NCBI GenBank assembly: GCA_033765235.1
Contig: JANRIG010000023.1
Coordinates: 62,001 to 126,000, forward strand
From: JANRIG01 sp033765235
GTDB taxonomy: Bacteria; Bacteroidota; Bacteroidia; Cytophagales; UBA9547
Length of the DNA stretch: 64,000 bases
Direction: 5' to 3'
Part shown: one piece after another, positions 1 through 8,236 of the stretch
Position numbering within the stretch: the first letter of the stretch is position 1
Layout of the letters: each line of letters opens with the position of its first letter
The notes under the pieces: model-generated
Seen by the model: the letters and a program-made list of their open reading frames with translations, nothing else
Told to the model about the DNA's origin: nothing
The model's database searches: none
Made by a program: the position numbers and the translations under genes

Positions 1-1187
1 ATCCTATATTTGTAAAATATGCCAAAGGCGCATACCTCTACGATGAAGATGGTAACAGCTACATAGATATGATAGGCAGCTGGGGTCCAATGCTATTAGG
101 ACATGCACATCCGGTGATAGAAGAGGCAATAGTGAAAGCGGTGGCACAATCTGTATCATTCGGAGCTCCTACAGCCATGGAGGTACATATGGCTGAGCTC
201 ATTATACAAATGGTGCCATCTATAGATATGGTGCGTATGGTAAACTCAGGTACCGAGGCTTGCATGTCGGCCATAAGGGTAGCACGCGGCTACACAGGCA
301 AAAATAAAATTGTGAAATTTGAAGGTTGCTATCATGGCCATGGCGACTCATTTTTAGTGGCAGCAGGCAGTGGAGCAGCTACTTTGGGAGAGCCTGACAG
401 TGCCGGAGTCACCCAAGGGGTAGCAAACGACACCCTCACAATACCTTATAATGATATAATAGCTGTTGAAAAAATATTTTCTGCAAATGCCCATAGCATA
501 GCGGCAGTGATAATAGAACCTGTGGTAGGCAACATGGGCTGTGTACCACCTCAAGAAGGCTACCTCGAAGCATTGCGTAAGTTGTGTACCCAATATGGTG
601 TGCTGTTAATTTTCGACGAAGTAATGACAGGCTTTAGGCTGGCTCGCGGAGGTGCACAAGAATATTATGGAGTGACACCTGACCTTACTACGCTTGGCAA
701 AATAATAGGTGGAGGTATGCCTGTGGGTGCTTATGGAGGCAAAAAAGAAATTATGATGTGTGTGGCACCAGCAGGCAAAGTATATCAAGCAGGTACACTC
801 TCGGGCAATCCTGTGGCTATGGCTGCAGGCTTTGCCATGCTTAGTTACATTAATGATAACAAAAATATATATGAGCAACTCTCTGCTGTCACTACACATA
901 TAGTAAATGGTTTGCAGCAGCAGATATCAAAATATAAGTTGCCATGCACTATAAATAGTGTAGGCTCTATGTACAGCTTATTTTTCAGCCCACACCGTGT
1001 AGTTAATTTTGAGACTGCAAAAACTGCTGATTTACAGCTATTTTCTGCTTATTTTAATGCTATGCTTACACAGGGCGTGTATCTTGCACCATCACAGTTT
1101 GAGTCACTTTTTGTGAGCACAGCCATAGATATTAAACTGGCCAATGAAATATTGGCTAAAAGTGAGGTGGCATTGGGGCAAATATAA
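1..1187 (+). CDS. hemL: Glutamate-1-semialdehyde 2,1-aminomutase, 5' end missing
   Basis: PLP-dependent aminomutase that converts glutamate-1-semialdehyde to 5-aminolevulinate, the first committed steps of C5 haem biosynthesis in the cytoplasm. The reading frame is open from base 3, so the first residues lie outside the window; an internal ATG at 69 is not the real start because the frame before it encodes family-like sequence ending in GNSYIDM. Visible family motifs are the GSWGPMLLGHAHP stretch, NSGTEACMSAIRVARG, the FDEVMTGFR cofactor motif, and TLGKIIGGGMPVGAYGG, which holds the Schiff-base lysine. The C-terminus is complete. The next gene, sufE, is convergent, with a 25-bp gap and no clear terminator. 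Confidence 0.95.
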   Translation, partial: PIFVKYAKGAYLYDEDGNSYIDMIGSWGPMLLGHAHPVIEEAIVKAVAQSVSFGAPTAMEVHMAELIIQMVPSIDMVRMVNSGTEACMSAIRVARGYTGKNKIVKFEGCYHGHGDSFLVAAGSGAATLGEPDSAGVTQGVANDTLTIPYNDIIAVEKIFSANAHSIAAVIIEPVVGNMGCVPPQEGYLEALRKLCTQYGVLLIFDEVMTGFRLARGGAQEYYGVTPDLTTLGKIIGGGMPVGAYGGKKEIMMCVAPAGKVYQAGTLSGNPVAMAAGFAMLSYINDNKNIYEQLSAVTTHIVNGLQQQISKYKLPCTINSVGSMYSLFFSPHRVVNFETAKTADLQLFSAYFNAMLTQGVYLAPSQFESLFVSTAIDIKLANEILAKSEVALGQI

Positions 1188-1212
1188 TGATAAAAAAACA
1201 GTACTTCTTATA

Positions 1213-1638
1213 TCATACACCTGACAGCGCATATTGCTTCATTTGCTTTACCATAGCTACCAGCCCGTTTGACCGTGTGGGTGATAGATAGTTGCCTAGC
1301 CCTATGGTATGAATATAGTCTGTATTTAGTTTGGCTACCTCTCGAGGTGGTTGCCCATCTGCTACCGCAATGAGTAGGCTTATTAGCCCTTTTACAAATA
1401 CAGAGTCGCTGTCTGCATGGAAATGTATGAGCCCATTATCAAAATTAGGCACAAGCCATACCGTAGATTGGCAACCTTTGATAATGAATTCTTCGCGCTT
1501 GTATATATCTGCAAGTGGGGGTAGTTTTTTGCCCAACTCTATCACATATTCATATTTTTGGTCTAAGGTGTCTAAAAATGAAAAATTTTCGACTATTTCT
1601 TCAATTTTAGTTTCTATACTCACATTAGTAGCTGACAT
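1213..1638 (-). CDS. sufE: SufE-family sulfur acceptor protein
   Basis: SufE accepts persulfide sulfur from the cysteine desulfurase SufS and passes it to the SUF Fe-S assembly scaffold. The 141-residue length fits the family. The persulfide-carrying cysteine is Cys56 in IIKGCQSTVW, followed by the expected loop and the FVKGLISLLIAVADGQPP segment. No sufS or sufBCD is nearby, so the gene stands alone, as is common in Bacteroidota. It lies 37 bp downstream of tRNA-Asn on the same strand. A TATATTTG element (complement of 1646-1653) sits just before the start and could serve as a -7 box, but no TTTG is at the correct upstream distance. Confidence 0.93.
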   Translation of the reverse strand: MSATNVSIETKIEEIVENFSFLDTLDQKYEYVIELGKKLPPLADIYKREEFIIKGCQSTVWLVPNFDNGLIHFHADSDSVFVKGLISLLIAVADGQPPREVAKLNTDYIHTIGLGNYLSPTRSNGLVAMVKQMKQYALSGV

Positions 1639-1642
1639 TATG

Positions 1643-1669
1643 AGGCAAATATAGCATATATGTTTGCCT
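1643..1669. repeat. Inverted repeat between tRNA-Asn and sufE
   Basis: Seven-base arms AGGCAAA (1643-1649) and TTTGCCT (1663-1669) flank an AT-rich centre. It could be a processing or termination hairpin for the tRNA. It overlaps a TATATTTG element on the minus strand and a TATGTTTG element on the plus strand. No function is proven. Confidence 0.4.
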
Positions 1670-1674
1670 GAGAG

Positions 1675-1748
1675 CTCCTCGAGCTGGGCTCGAACCAGCG
1701 ACCCTTTGATTAACAGTCAAATGCTCTAACCGACTGAGCTATCGAGGA
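1675..1748 (-). tRNA. tRNA-Asn (GTT anticodon)
   Basis: The complement folds as a full cloverleaf. The acceptor arms are TCCTCGA (1742-1748) and TCGAGGA (1676-1682). The D arm reads AGCTCAGTCGGTTAGAGC. The anticodon stem TTTGA/TCAAA carries the loop CTGTTAA, giving anticodon GTT. The T arm contains GGTTCGAGCCC. The discriminator base is G and the 3' CCA is not encoded, so it must be added after transcription. Confidence 0.96.
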
Positions 1749-1839
1749 ATGTTTTACATTTTTCAAAACGGGCTGCAATATTAAAAATTATTATCTGAAA
1801 GCGCAAATAATATTTATTAATTATTAAGTGAGCGCGTAA

Positions 1840-2487
1840 TTACTCAAACCCGTTTTTCACACCTTTATCTACCTCCTCTTGCGTTTTGGCAGTGAAGTGA
1901 AAGAGGTACCCAGCCGATAGTGCATGTAGCTGATTGCGCTCATGGGTAGTGCCTGAAAGGCTGCTTAGCGCAAACTGATGCCTGTATTCTACAAATATAC
2001 TTCCGCTATTGCCCACTGCATACATGACACCGCCACCGGCACCACCGCCAAACTCAAAGGTATTGGTTTTTATTTCTGTCTCACTTGCAGCAGCAGGCAC
2101 AAACGACCTGCCGAATTTTATGCCAAAGTATGGTCCTGCATTGAAAAATACACTCAATGGAAAATTATCTTTGATGGAAATGATGTATCGCAGCATGGGC
2201 AAAAATTCGAGGTATACCATAGAGTTGTTCACACTTACGTTATTAGAACCTCCTTTTTGGTTGAGTACAAGCTCTCCTATGCCAAACAGTTTGCCTGTTT
2301 TGCCCATAGGCACTGATCCTATGGCACCAATGTTTATGCCTGTTTTAGATTTATCCATTGCAGTAAATTCATTGGCAGTTACTGATGCAAAGTTTACACC
2401 CACTCTACCACCTACTGATATTTGCGCAAATGAAGTAAAGCATGTAAAAAAAAACATGAATACAAAATACCTGATAATCATAAGCAT
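1840..2487 (-). CDS. PorT-like outer-membrane beta-barrel protein
   Basis: A 215-residue protein with a clear signal peptide (residues 1 to about 21, ending TSFAQ), followed by alternating hydrophobic and polar beta strands such as ISVGGRVGVNFASV, FGGGAGGGVMYAV and IFVEYRHQFALSSL. This is the pattern of the small Bacteroidota outer-membrane beta-barrel families (PorT or OmpA-like barrel without a periplasmic domain). The start could be the ATG at 2487 or the one at 2481. Upstream on the minus strand there is a near-match promoter (TTTG, about 20 nt, TAATTTCG). The substrate or role is unknown; many such proteins are annotated only by fold. Confidence 0.8.
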   Translation of the reverse strand: MLMIIRYFVFMFFFTCFTSFAQISVGGRVGVNFASVTANEFTAMDKSKTGINIGAIGSVPMGKTGKLFGIGELVLNQKGGSNNVSVNNSMVYLEFLPMLRYIISIKDNFPLSVFFNAGPYFGIKFGRSFVPAAASETEIKTNTFEFGGGAGGGVMYAVGNSGSIFVEYRHQFALSSLSGTTHERNQLHALSAGYLFHFTAKTQEEVDKGVKNGFE

Positions 2488-2979
2488 AATTATACGAAAT
2501 TAATCTGAAACAGGTTTAAATGCAAATAAATTTTTGAATACATAGCGCCATTTTACGAGTATTTAAGAGAGCCTATGGCATCATAAGACATATAAACCTG
2601 CCATTATACATTGACCTATTTGCACATAGAGCGTGTTCAAACCTGTTACCACTGTACCCAAAAAAAAATAAAATACATAAAAATTTATTATCACAATGAT
2701 AACTTATTATTCTAAGTATACTAGTACAAAGCAGTGTCATTTTCACGCGCATCAAAAATTTGTATGGTATAAAAATAGATTTTATTTTATCAAAAACGTT
2801 TTTTTCTACAGCGTGCTCATGGCTTATTTACAATGTTAAAAGGTGTTTTGGGATAATTAAGATTGGCAAACTTGCATGAAATGACTAGCAAAGAAAAAGA
2901 TATAAGAGATAAAGCTGAATTCAAATTGAATTTAACTTTGCATAGCACTACATATAAATAAATTTACTACTTTTGTACC
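2488..2979. other. AT-rich intergenic region, no gene seen
   Basis: About 490 bp between a minus-strand barrel gene and a plus-strand lipoprotein gene. The only open frame of note is a 60-codon one on the minus strand (2573-2755) with no family resemblance. A small perfect inverted repeat, TTATCACAATGATAA, lies at 2688-2702. The right end holds TACTTTTG (2968-2975), which fits the -7 consensus, but no TTTG lies at the usual 19-21 nt spacing. Confidence 0.6.
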
Positions 2980-3210
2980 ATGCGGCAAGCAATTTTAATA
3001 ACTGTATTTTCAGTCTTACTTTTTTTCACAGGTTGCCTCATGCCAAAGTGCAAGGGCAGAAACTGTGAAGTAGAGATGGTACATTACCATGATGGCACAG
3101 AATATAGAGGTACTATATGGTACAAATTTATCAGAAACAAAAACCCAAGATACGGATATTGGTACCCTAATATGGTAAAAGACCCCGGAGCTTTACACAA
3201 AAAGAAATAA
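2980..3210 (+). CDS. Small predicted lipoprotein, function unknown
   Basis: A 76-residue protein with a lipoprotein signal: a short charged start, a hydrophobic core and the lipobox FFTGC, putting the lipidated cysteine at residue 19. The mature part is polar, contains two more cysteines (KCKGRNCEV) and the strand-like stretch YHDGTEYRGTIWYKF. I do not recognise a named family. It ends 36 bp before gyrA on the same strand and may be cotranscribed with it. Only one start codon gives a complete signal peptide, which supports the ATG at 2980. Confidence 0.72.
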   Translation: MRQAILITVFSVLLFFTGCLMPKCKGRNCEVEMVHYHDGTEYRGTIWYKFIRNKNPRYGYWYPNMVKDPGALHKKK

Positions 3211-3246
3211 TTACTTACATTATTAAATCATAATTACTTAATATAC

Positions 3247-5805
3247 ATGTCAGAAATCAGCGGCGAAAACATCATACCTATCACCATAGAAGATGAAATG
3301 CGCACAGCATATATAGACTATTCTATGTCTGTAATAGTATCAAGAGCACTACCCGATGTGCGCGACGGACTCAAACCTGTGCACCGCAGGATACTATATG
3401 CAGCCGATGAACTGGGGCTCAATTGGAACAAGCCACATAAAAAATCTGCACGTTTGGTAGGGGAGGTACTCGGTAAGTACCACCCTCACGGCGACTCATC
3501 AGTATATGATGCCATAGTGCGTATGGCCCAAGACTGGTCGCTGCGCTACCCACTTATGGATGGTCAAGGAAACTTTGGCTCAATAGACGGCGACCCGCCG
3601 GCAGCCATGCGATATACAGAGATACGTATGACTCGAATAGCTGAGCAACTACTCGAAGACATCAACAAAAACACAGTGAACTTTCAGCCAAACTTTGATG
3701 ATTCACTCGAAGAACCTACTGTACTGCCCGGCAAAGTACCTAATTTGCTCATCAACGGCACCTCAGGCATAGCTGTAGGAATGGCTACTAACATGGCACC
3801 TCATAACCTGAGCGAAACTATTGATGGCATATGTGCCTACATAGACAATAGAGACATTACCATACCCGAATTGATGAAATACATCAAAGCACCTGATTTT
3901 CCTACTGGTGCCATCATATACGGGTATAACGGTATCAAAGAAATGTATGAGACGGGTAGAGGCAGAGTAGTCATGCGCTCCGATGCCAAAATAGAAACCA
4001 CCAACGGCAAAGAGCAAATCATAGTATCGAGTATCCCCTATTTGGTAAACAAAGCTATGCTTATAGAAAAAGCATCAGACTTGGTAAACGAAAAAATAAT
4101 AGAAGGCATAAGTGCCATACGCGATGAGTCTGACAAAGAAGGATATAGAGTAGTATTTGACCTGAAAAGAGATGCCATAGCCAATGTAGTGCTCAATAAC
4201 TTATTCAAATACACCCAATTGCAAACATCATTTTCGGTAAATAATGTAGGCTTGGTACATGGGCGCCCTATCACCCTCACACTCAAACAAATTATCATAG
4301 AGTTTGTAAACCATAGGCATGAGGTGGTGGTGCGCCGCACACAATATGACCTTGCCGAAGCCGAGAAGCGAGCTCACCTCTTGGAAGGGTACATGAAGAT
4401 ATTGGGCAAAGATGCCAAAGGCAATAATAACATAGATGAAGTAATACAAATCATCAAAGAGTCTCGCGAGCCCGAGATAGCTCGCACAAGGCTCATGGAG
4501 CGCTTTGATCTGTCAGAAATACAGTCACGTGCTATACTCGACTTGCAATTGCGACGCCTTACAGGTCTTGAAATTGAGAAAATAGAAAAAGAATACAATG
4601 AAATACTGGCACTCATATCAGACCTCAAAGATATATTAGCCAACGAACCTCGCCGTATGCAAATCATTAAAGATGAATTACTGGAAGTAAAAAATAAATT
4701 TGGCGACGAAAGGCGCACCAAAATAGAATATACTGGCGATGAAATATCTATAGAAGACCTTATTGAAGACCAAGATATGGTGATTACCATATCTCATGAA
4801 GGATATATAAAACGCACCTCGCCCAACGAGTTTCGCACGCAGGGCAGAGGTGGTGTAGGCTCTCGCGGTGCAGCCACCAAGGAGAGTGACTTTACAGAGC
4901 ACCTATTCATAGCCAACACCCATAGTTATCTATTCATATTTACAGACAAAGGACGACTATTTTGGCTCAAAGTATATGAAATACCCGAAGGGGCAAAAAC
5001 ATCAAAAGGCAGAGCGCTGCAAAACCTTATACAAATAGAACCTGATGATAAAGTAAGGGCAGTCATAAATATCAACAATCTTAAAGATGAACAATTTATC
5101 AACTCACACTACTTAGTAATGTGTACAGTGCAAGGCACCGTGAAAAAAACCCTTCTTGAGCAGTATTCCCGACCACGCCAAAACGGTATCAATGCCATAA
5201 ACATTGTAGAGGGCGACAGGCTACTCGACGTGAAGATAACCAACGGAAACTGCGAAATAGTACTTGCCTTGCGCAACGGGCGTGCCATAAGATTTCATGA
5301 AGACAAAGTGAGAGCTGTAGGGCGCAATTCTATAGGTGTGCGCGGAGCTACCCTCGACGAAAATGATGATACTGACCGTGTAGTAGGCATAGTGACCTTG
5401 CCCGACCCCAAAGCAGCCACTCTACTTGTAGTATCTGAAAAAGGATATGGAAAACGTACCTACTTAGTAGACCCTGAAGATGGCGAAGATGTGTACAGAG
5501 TGACCAATCGTGGTGCTAAAGGAGTCAAAACCCTCAATATTACAGAGAAAACCGGCAAAGTAGTAGCCATGCTTGATATTACTGACAAAGACCACCTGAT
5601 GATCATCAACAAATCAGGCATTACTATACGCATGGAAGCTGCCAACCTGAGAGTGATGGGACGTAATACACAAGGAGTGAGACTGATAAAGCTCAGCGAT
5701 ACAGACGAAATATCATCAGTAGCTAAAATAGAAATAGACGAAAGCGAAAGTGATAGTGAAGTAAATACAAGTTCAGATACTCAAATTGCTACTCCTGAAG
5801 AATAA
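3247..5805 (+). CDS. gyrA: DNA gyrase subunit A
   Basis: The breakage-reunion subunit of gyrase, which with GyrB introduces negative supercoils. Length 852 fits. The catalytic tyrosine is Tyr123 in AAMRYTEIRM. The quinolone-resistance region reads HPHGDSSVYDAI, with Ser84 and Asp88 at the positions that usually mutate, so it looks wild type there. The tower and coiled-coil region follows, then the C-terminal beta-pinwheel, whose GyrA-box equivalent reads QGRGGVG near residue 535 rather than QRRGGKG. The tail is acidic and low-complexity (ESESDSEVN). gyrB is not in the window. No clear terminator follows, apart from the hairpin at 5881-5911. Confidence 0.98.
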   Translation: MSEISGENIIPITIEDEMRTAYIDYSMSVIVSRALPDVRDGLKPVHRRILYAADELGLNWNKPHKKSARLVGEVLGKYHPHGDSSVYDAIVRMAQDWSLRYPLMDGQGNFGSIDGDPPAAMRYTEIRMTRIAEQLLEDINKNTVNFQPNFDDSLEEPTVLPGKVPNLLINGTSGIAVGMATNMAPHNLSETIDGICAYIDNRDITIPELMKYIKAPDFPTGAIIYGYNGIKEMYETGRGRVVMRSDAKIETTNGKEQIIVSSIPYLVNKAMLIEKASDLVNEKIIEGISAIRDESDKEGYRVVFDLKRDAIANVVLNNLFKYTQLQTSFSVNNVGLVHGRPITLTLKQIIIEFVNHRHEVVVRRTQYDLAEAEKRAHLLEGYMKILGKDAKGNNNIDEVIQIIKESREPEIARTRLMERFDLSEIQSRAILDLQLRRLTGLEIEKIEKEYNEILALISDLKDILANEPRRMQIIKDELLEVKNKFGDERRTKIEYTGDEISIEDLIEDQDMVITISHEGYIKRTSPNEFRTQGRGGVGSRGAATKESDFTEHLFIANTHSYLFIFTDKGRLFWLKVYEIPEGAKTSKGRALQNLIQIEPDDKVRAVININNLKDEQFINSHYLVMCTVQGTVKKTLLEQYSRPRQNGINAINIVEGDRLLDVKITNGNCEIVLALRNGRAIRFHEDKVRAVGRNSIGVRGATLDENDDTDRVVGIVTLPDPKAATLLVVSEKGYGKRTYLVDPEDGEDVYRVTNRGAKGVKTLNITEKTGKVVAMLDITDKDHLMIINKSGITIRMEAANLRVMGRNTQGVRLIKLSDTDEISSVAKIEIDESESDSEVNTSSDTQIATPEE

Positions 5806-5880
5806 GTATCGACAGCGGTTTTGTGCCAGTAATAGCAAATATACTGATTTGGGTTAATATCTTAACTTTTATACTTTTAT

Positions 5881-5911
5881 GTCAAATATGAAGTGTTACT
5901 TCACGTTTGAC
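5881..5911. repeat. Hairpin downstream of gyrA
   Basis: A two-part inverted repeat: GTCAAA pairs with TTTGAC, and inside it GAAGT pairs with ACTTC around a GTT loop, with a TAT/ACG internal mismatch. It lies 75 bp after the gyrA stop. No U-tract follows, so it is not a standard intrinsic terminator; it could stabilise the 3' end or be a protein-binding site. Confidence 0.45.
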
Positions 5912-6034
5912 TATATAATTTATCAGAATTTATAACAATATTTATTTACATAATACACAAATAAATGGATTATTTTACATCATTTGTAAGCCATTTTTGT
6001 TAATTAGATTGTTATTACTAAAAATAAATAAAAA

Positions 6035-7579
6035 ATGACCTTGTCCAAACCCTATAAATCTATCCGAAACATAGCGCAGCTCAAAGCTGCCGGATACACC
6101 CCCAAGTCTATAAAAAAAGAACTGCGCGACAACCTTATTATTAAACTAAAAAACAAACAAAAAATATTTGAAGGGATATGGGGCTACGAAGATACCGTAG
6201 TACCCGATGTAGAGACTGCCATACTATCTCAGCACAATTTTATTTTACTGGGTTTGCGAGGGCAAGCCAAAACTCGCATTGCTCGGCTCATGGTAGGGCT
6301 ATTAGACGAATATATACCTATAGTAGAAGGCAGTGAGCTATGCGATGACCCATTGAAACCCATCTCAAGATATGCCACAGACCTCATAGCCAAGTATGGA
6401 GAAGACACCCCAATATCTTGGCTGCACCGCGACCAACGATACACCGAAAAGCTGGCCACTCCTGATGTGTCTGTAGCCGACCTTATAGGCGATGCAGACC
6501 CCATAAAAGCAGCTTCTCTCAAGCTCCCATATTCAGACGAGCGAGTGATACACTATGGATTGGTGCCACGCTCTCACCGTCAACTTTTTGTAATAAACGA
6601 GCTGCCCGACTTGCAGCCACGCATACAAGTAGCACTATTCAATATATTGCAAGAGGGTGATATACAGATACGAGGTTTCAAAATGAGGTTGCCTCTCGAC
6701 ATACAATTTATTTTCACTGCCAATCCTGAAGACTACACCAACCGCGGTAGCATAGTGACACCCCTCAAAGACCGCATAGAAAGCCAGATACTCACACACT
6801 ATCCCAAAGCCATAGAAATAAGCAAAAAAATAACCTTGCAAGAAGCCAAAATAGACAGCACACAAATACAAAGCGTGGTGATACCCGAAATACTCAAAGA
6901 CATTATAGAGCAGGTAGCCTTTGAAGCACGCCAAAGCGAATATGTAGATGCAAAAAGTGGAGTATCTGCCAGACTCACCATATCTGCACTCGAAAATCTG
7001 TACAGCTATGCAGAACGCAGGCTGCTCATCACCGGCGACTTGCATACCACTGCCCGCATGGCAGACCTTTGGGGTATTATTCCTGCCATCACCGGCAAGA
7101 TAGAGTTGGTATATGAAGGGGAGCAAGAAGGCTCTGGCACCATAGCCCAAAATCTGCTCAGCAAAGCCATAAAGACACTATTTATTAAATATTTTCCTGA
7201 TCCTGAAAAATACAAAAAAAAGAAAACTAAAAATACTGAGCAAGAAAGCAAATCTGTATCACCCTATGATACTGTAAAAGAGTGGTTTGGCAAAGGTAAT
7301 TCGTTAGATATATTTATGACTTCCAATAACAAAACCTATGAAACAGAGCTCAAAAAAGTGCAAGGTCTGTATGATTTAGTAAATAAATATCATAGTACTG
7401 CCAACTATGCCGACAAACTATTTATGATGGAATTTTTGCTGCACGGCATAGCCGAATATTCGCTGATAAGCAAAAACAGATTAGAGACAGGGGTACACTT
7501 CAAAGACTTGCTAAGTTCCATTTTCAACCCCTCATCGCTCCATTTTGACGATGATGAAGACTTGGATATGAAGTCATAA
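6035..7579 (+). CDS. MoxR/magnesium-chelatase-like AAA+ ATPase, orphan
   Basis: A 514-residue AAA+ ATPase related to the Mg-chelatase subunit I/MoxR group. The Walker A motif is GLRGQAKT (residues 73-80). A family insertion follows (about 90-180). The Walker B position reads LFVINE (184-189), with Asn where Asp is usual, and the sensor 1 region is FIFTANPEDY. An arginine-finger-like segment, PLKDRIESQI, comes after it. Relatives usually sit beside a VWA-domain partner and act as metal chelatases or chaperones inserting cofactors. Here no VWA gene is adjacent: gyrA is upstream and a long gap follows. The role is therefore unknown. The C-terminal third has a charged linker (KKKKTKNTEQESK). Confidence 0.85.
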   Translation: MTLSKPYKSIRNIAQLKAAGYTPKSIKKELRDNLIIKLKNKQKIFEGIWGYEDTVVPDVETAILSQHNFILLGLRGQAKTRIARLMVGLLDEYIPIVEGSELCDDPLKPISRYATDLIAKYGEDTPISWLHRDQRYTEKLATPDVSVADLIGDADPIKAASLKLPYSDERVIHYGLVPRSHRQLFVINELPDLQPRIQVALFNILQEGDIQIRGFKMRLPLDIQFIFTANPEDYTNRGSIVTPLKDRIESQILTHYPKAIEISKKITLQEAKIDSTQIQSVVIPEILKDIIEQVAFEARQSEYVDAKSGVSARLTISALENLYSYAERRLLITGDLHTTARMADLWGIIPAITGKIELVYEGEQEGSGTIAQNLLSKAIKTLFIKYFPDPEKYKKKKTKNTEQESKSVSPYDTVKEWFGKGNSLDIFMTSNNKTYETELKKVQGLYDLVNKYHSTANYADKLFMMEFLLHGIAEYSLISKNRLETGVHFKDLLSSIFNPSSLHFDDDEDLDMKS

Positions 7580-8236
7580 TATAGTTGATAAATCAGGGAA
7601 TAAATAGTCTATCATAAATACTATGCAATGCATGGTTTATACATCCCAACTTACTGCCTATATTCTATTTGGTATTGTTGACCCATTCTCATAAATCTGT
7701 TTTTTTTGAGAGCCATAAGAGACCTATCTAATATTATCCCATCAAGTACTTTGTACAATTGTAGTTTTATACGAAATATTTTCTGGCTTCAAGTGAAAAA
7801 AATATAAAAAATAAACGCATGGCAAGCAAACATATTATTGATTAATTAATATTTTCTCGGCAGAAAGATTAGAAGAAACAGCACTTTTTTACATAATTTA
7901 TAAAGTGCAAATAATTATTATCTCTCCAATGTAGTATGTAATTGATATTAAATTTAATGCATACAAATATCATTTGTATAAAGGCGCAATATGATATTTA
8001 TAAGTGACTATATATAAGCATATTAGACTAAAAATTTATTTGTATTTTAATAATATTTAGAAGATATTTGTTCTAATGTATCCAATAGTAAAATTACTTT
8101 AAGTTGATATTTGACTAAAATTTGTTAACTGCAAACTTAATAAATTATCAAAAACTTTCATTAGGTATTTGTACTCAAGTCATCAAAAAAGTTACAAAAA
8201 ATTTATTATTAATCCCAATTATTAAATATTAAACAA
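7580..8236. other. Long AT-rich intergenic region with inverted repeats
   Basis: 657 bp without a convincing open frame on either strand. Visible structures are GCACTTT/AAAGTGC (7881-7908) and ATACAAA/TTTGTAT (7971-7989). The stretch before the next gene is extremely AT-rich. I find no exact TTTG-N19-TAnnTTTG promoter; near matches with one or two extra bases occur. It may hold regulatory DNA or decayed sequence for the large secreted protein that follows. Confidence 0.6.

Noticed and set aside
2573..2755. 60-codon open frame on the minus strand in the gap before the lipoprotein gene
   Set aside because: Low-complexity translation with no signal peptide, no family pattern, and no conserved neighbour; AT-rich gaps give such frames by chance.
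2968..2975. TACTTTTG as a promoter giving a leaderless lipoprotein mRNA
   Set aside because: It fits the -7 box, but the spacing to the nearest TTTG (27 nt) is too long and the base at the 19-nt slot is not TTTG; I could not support a promoter.
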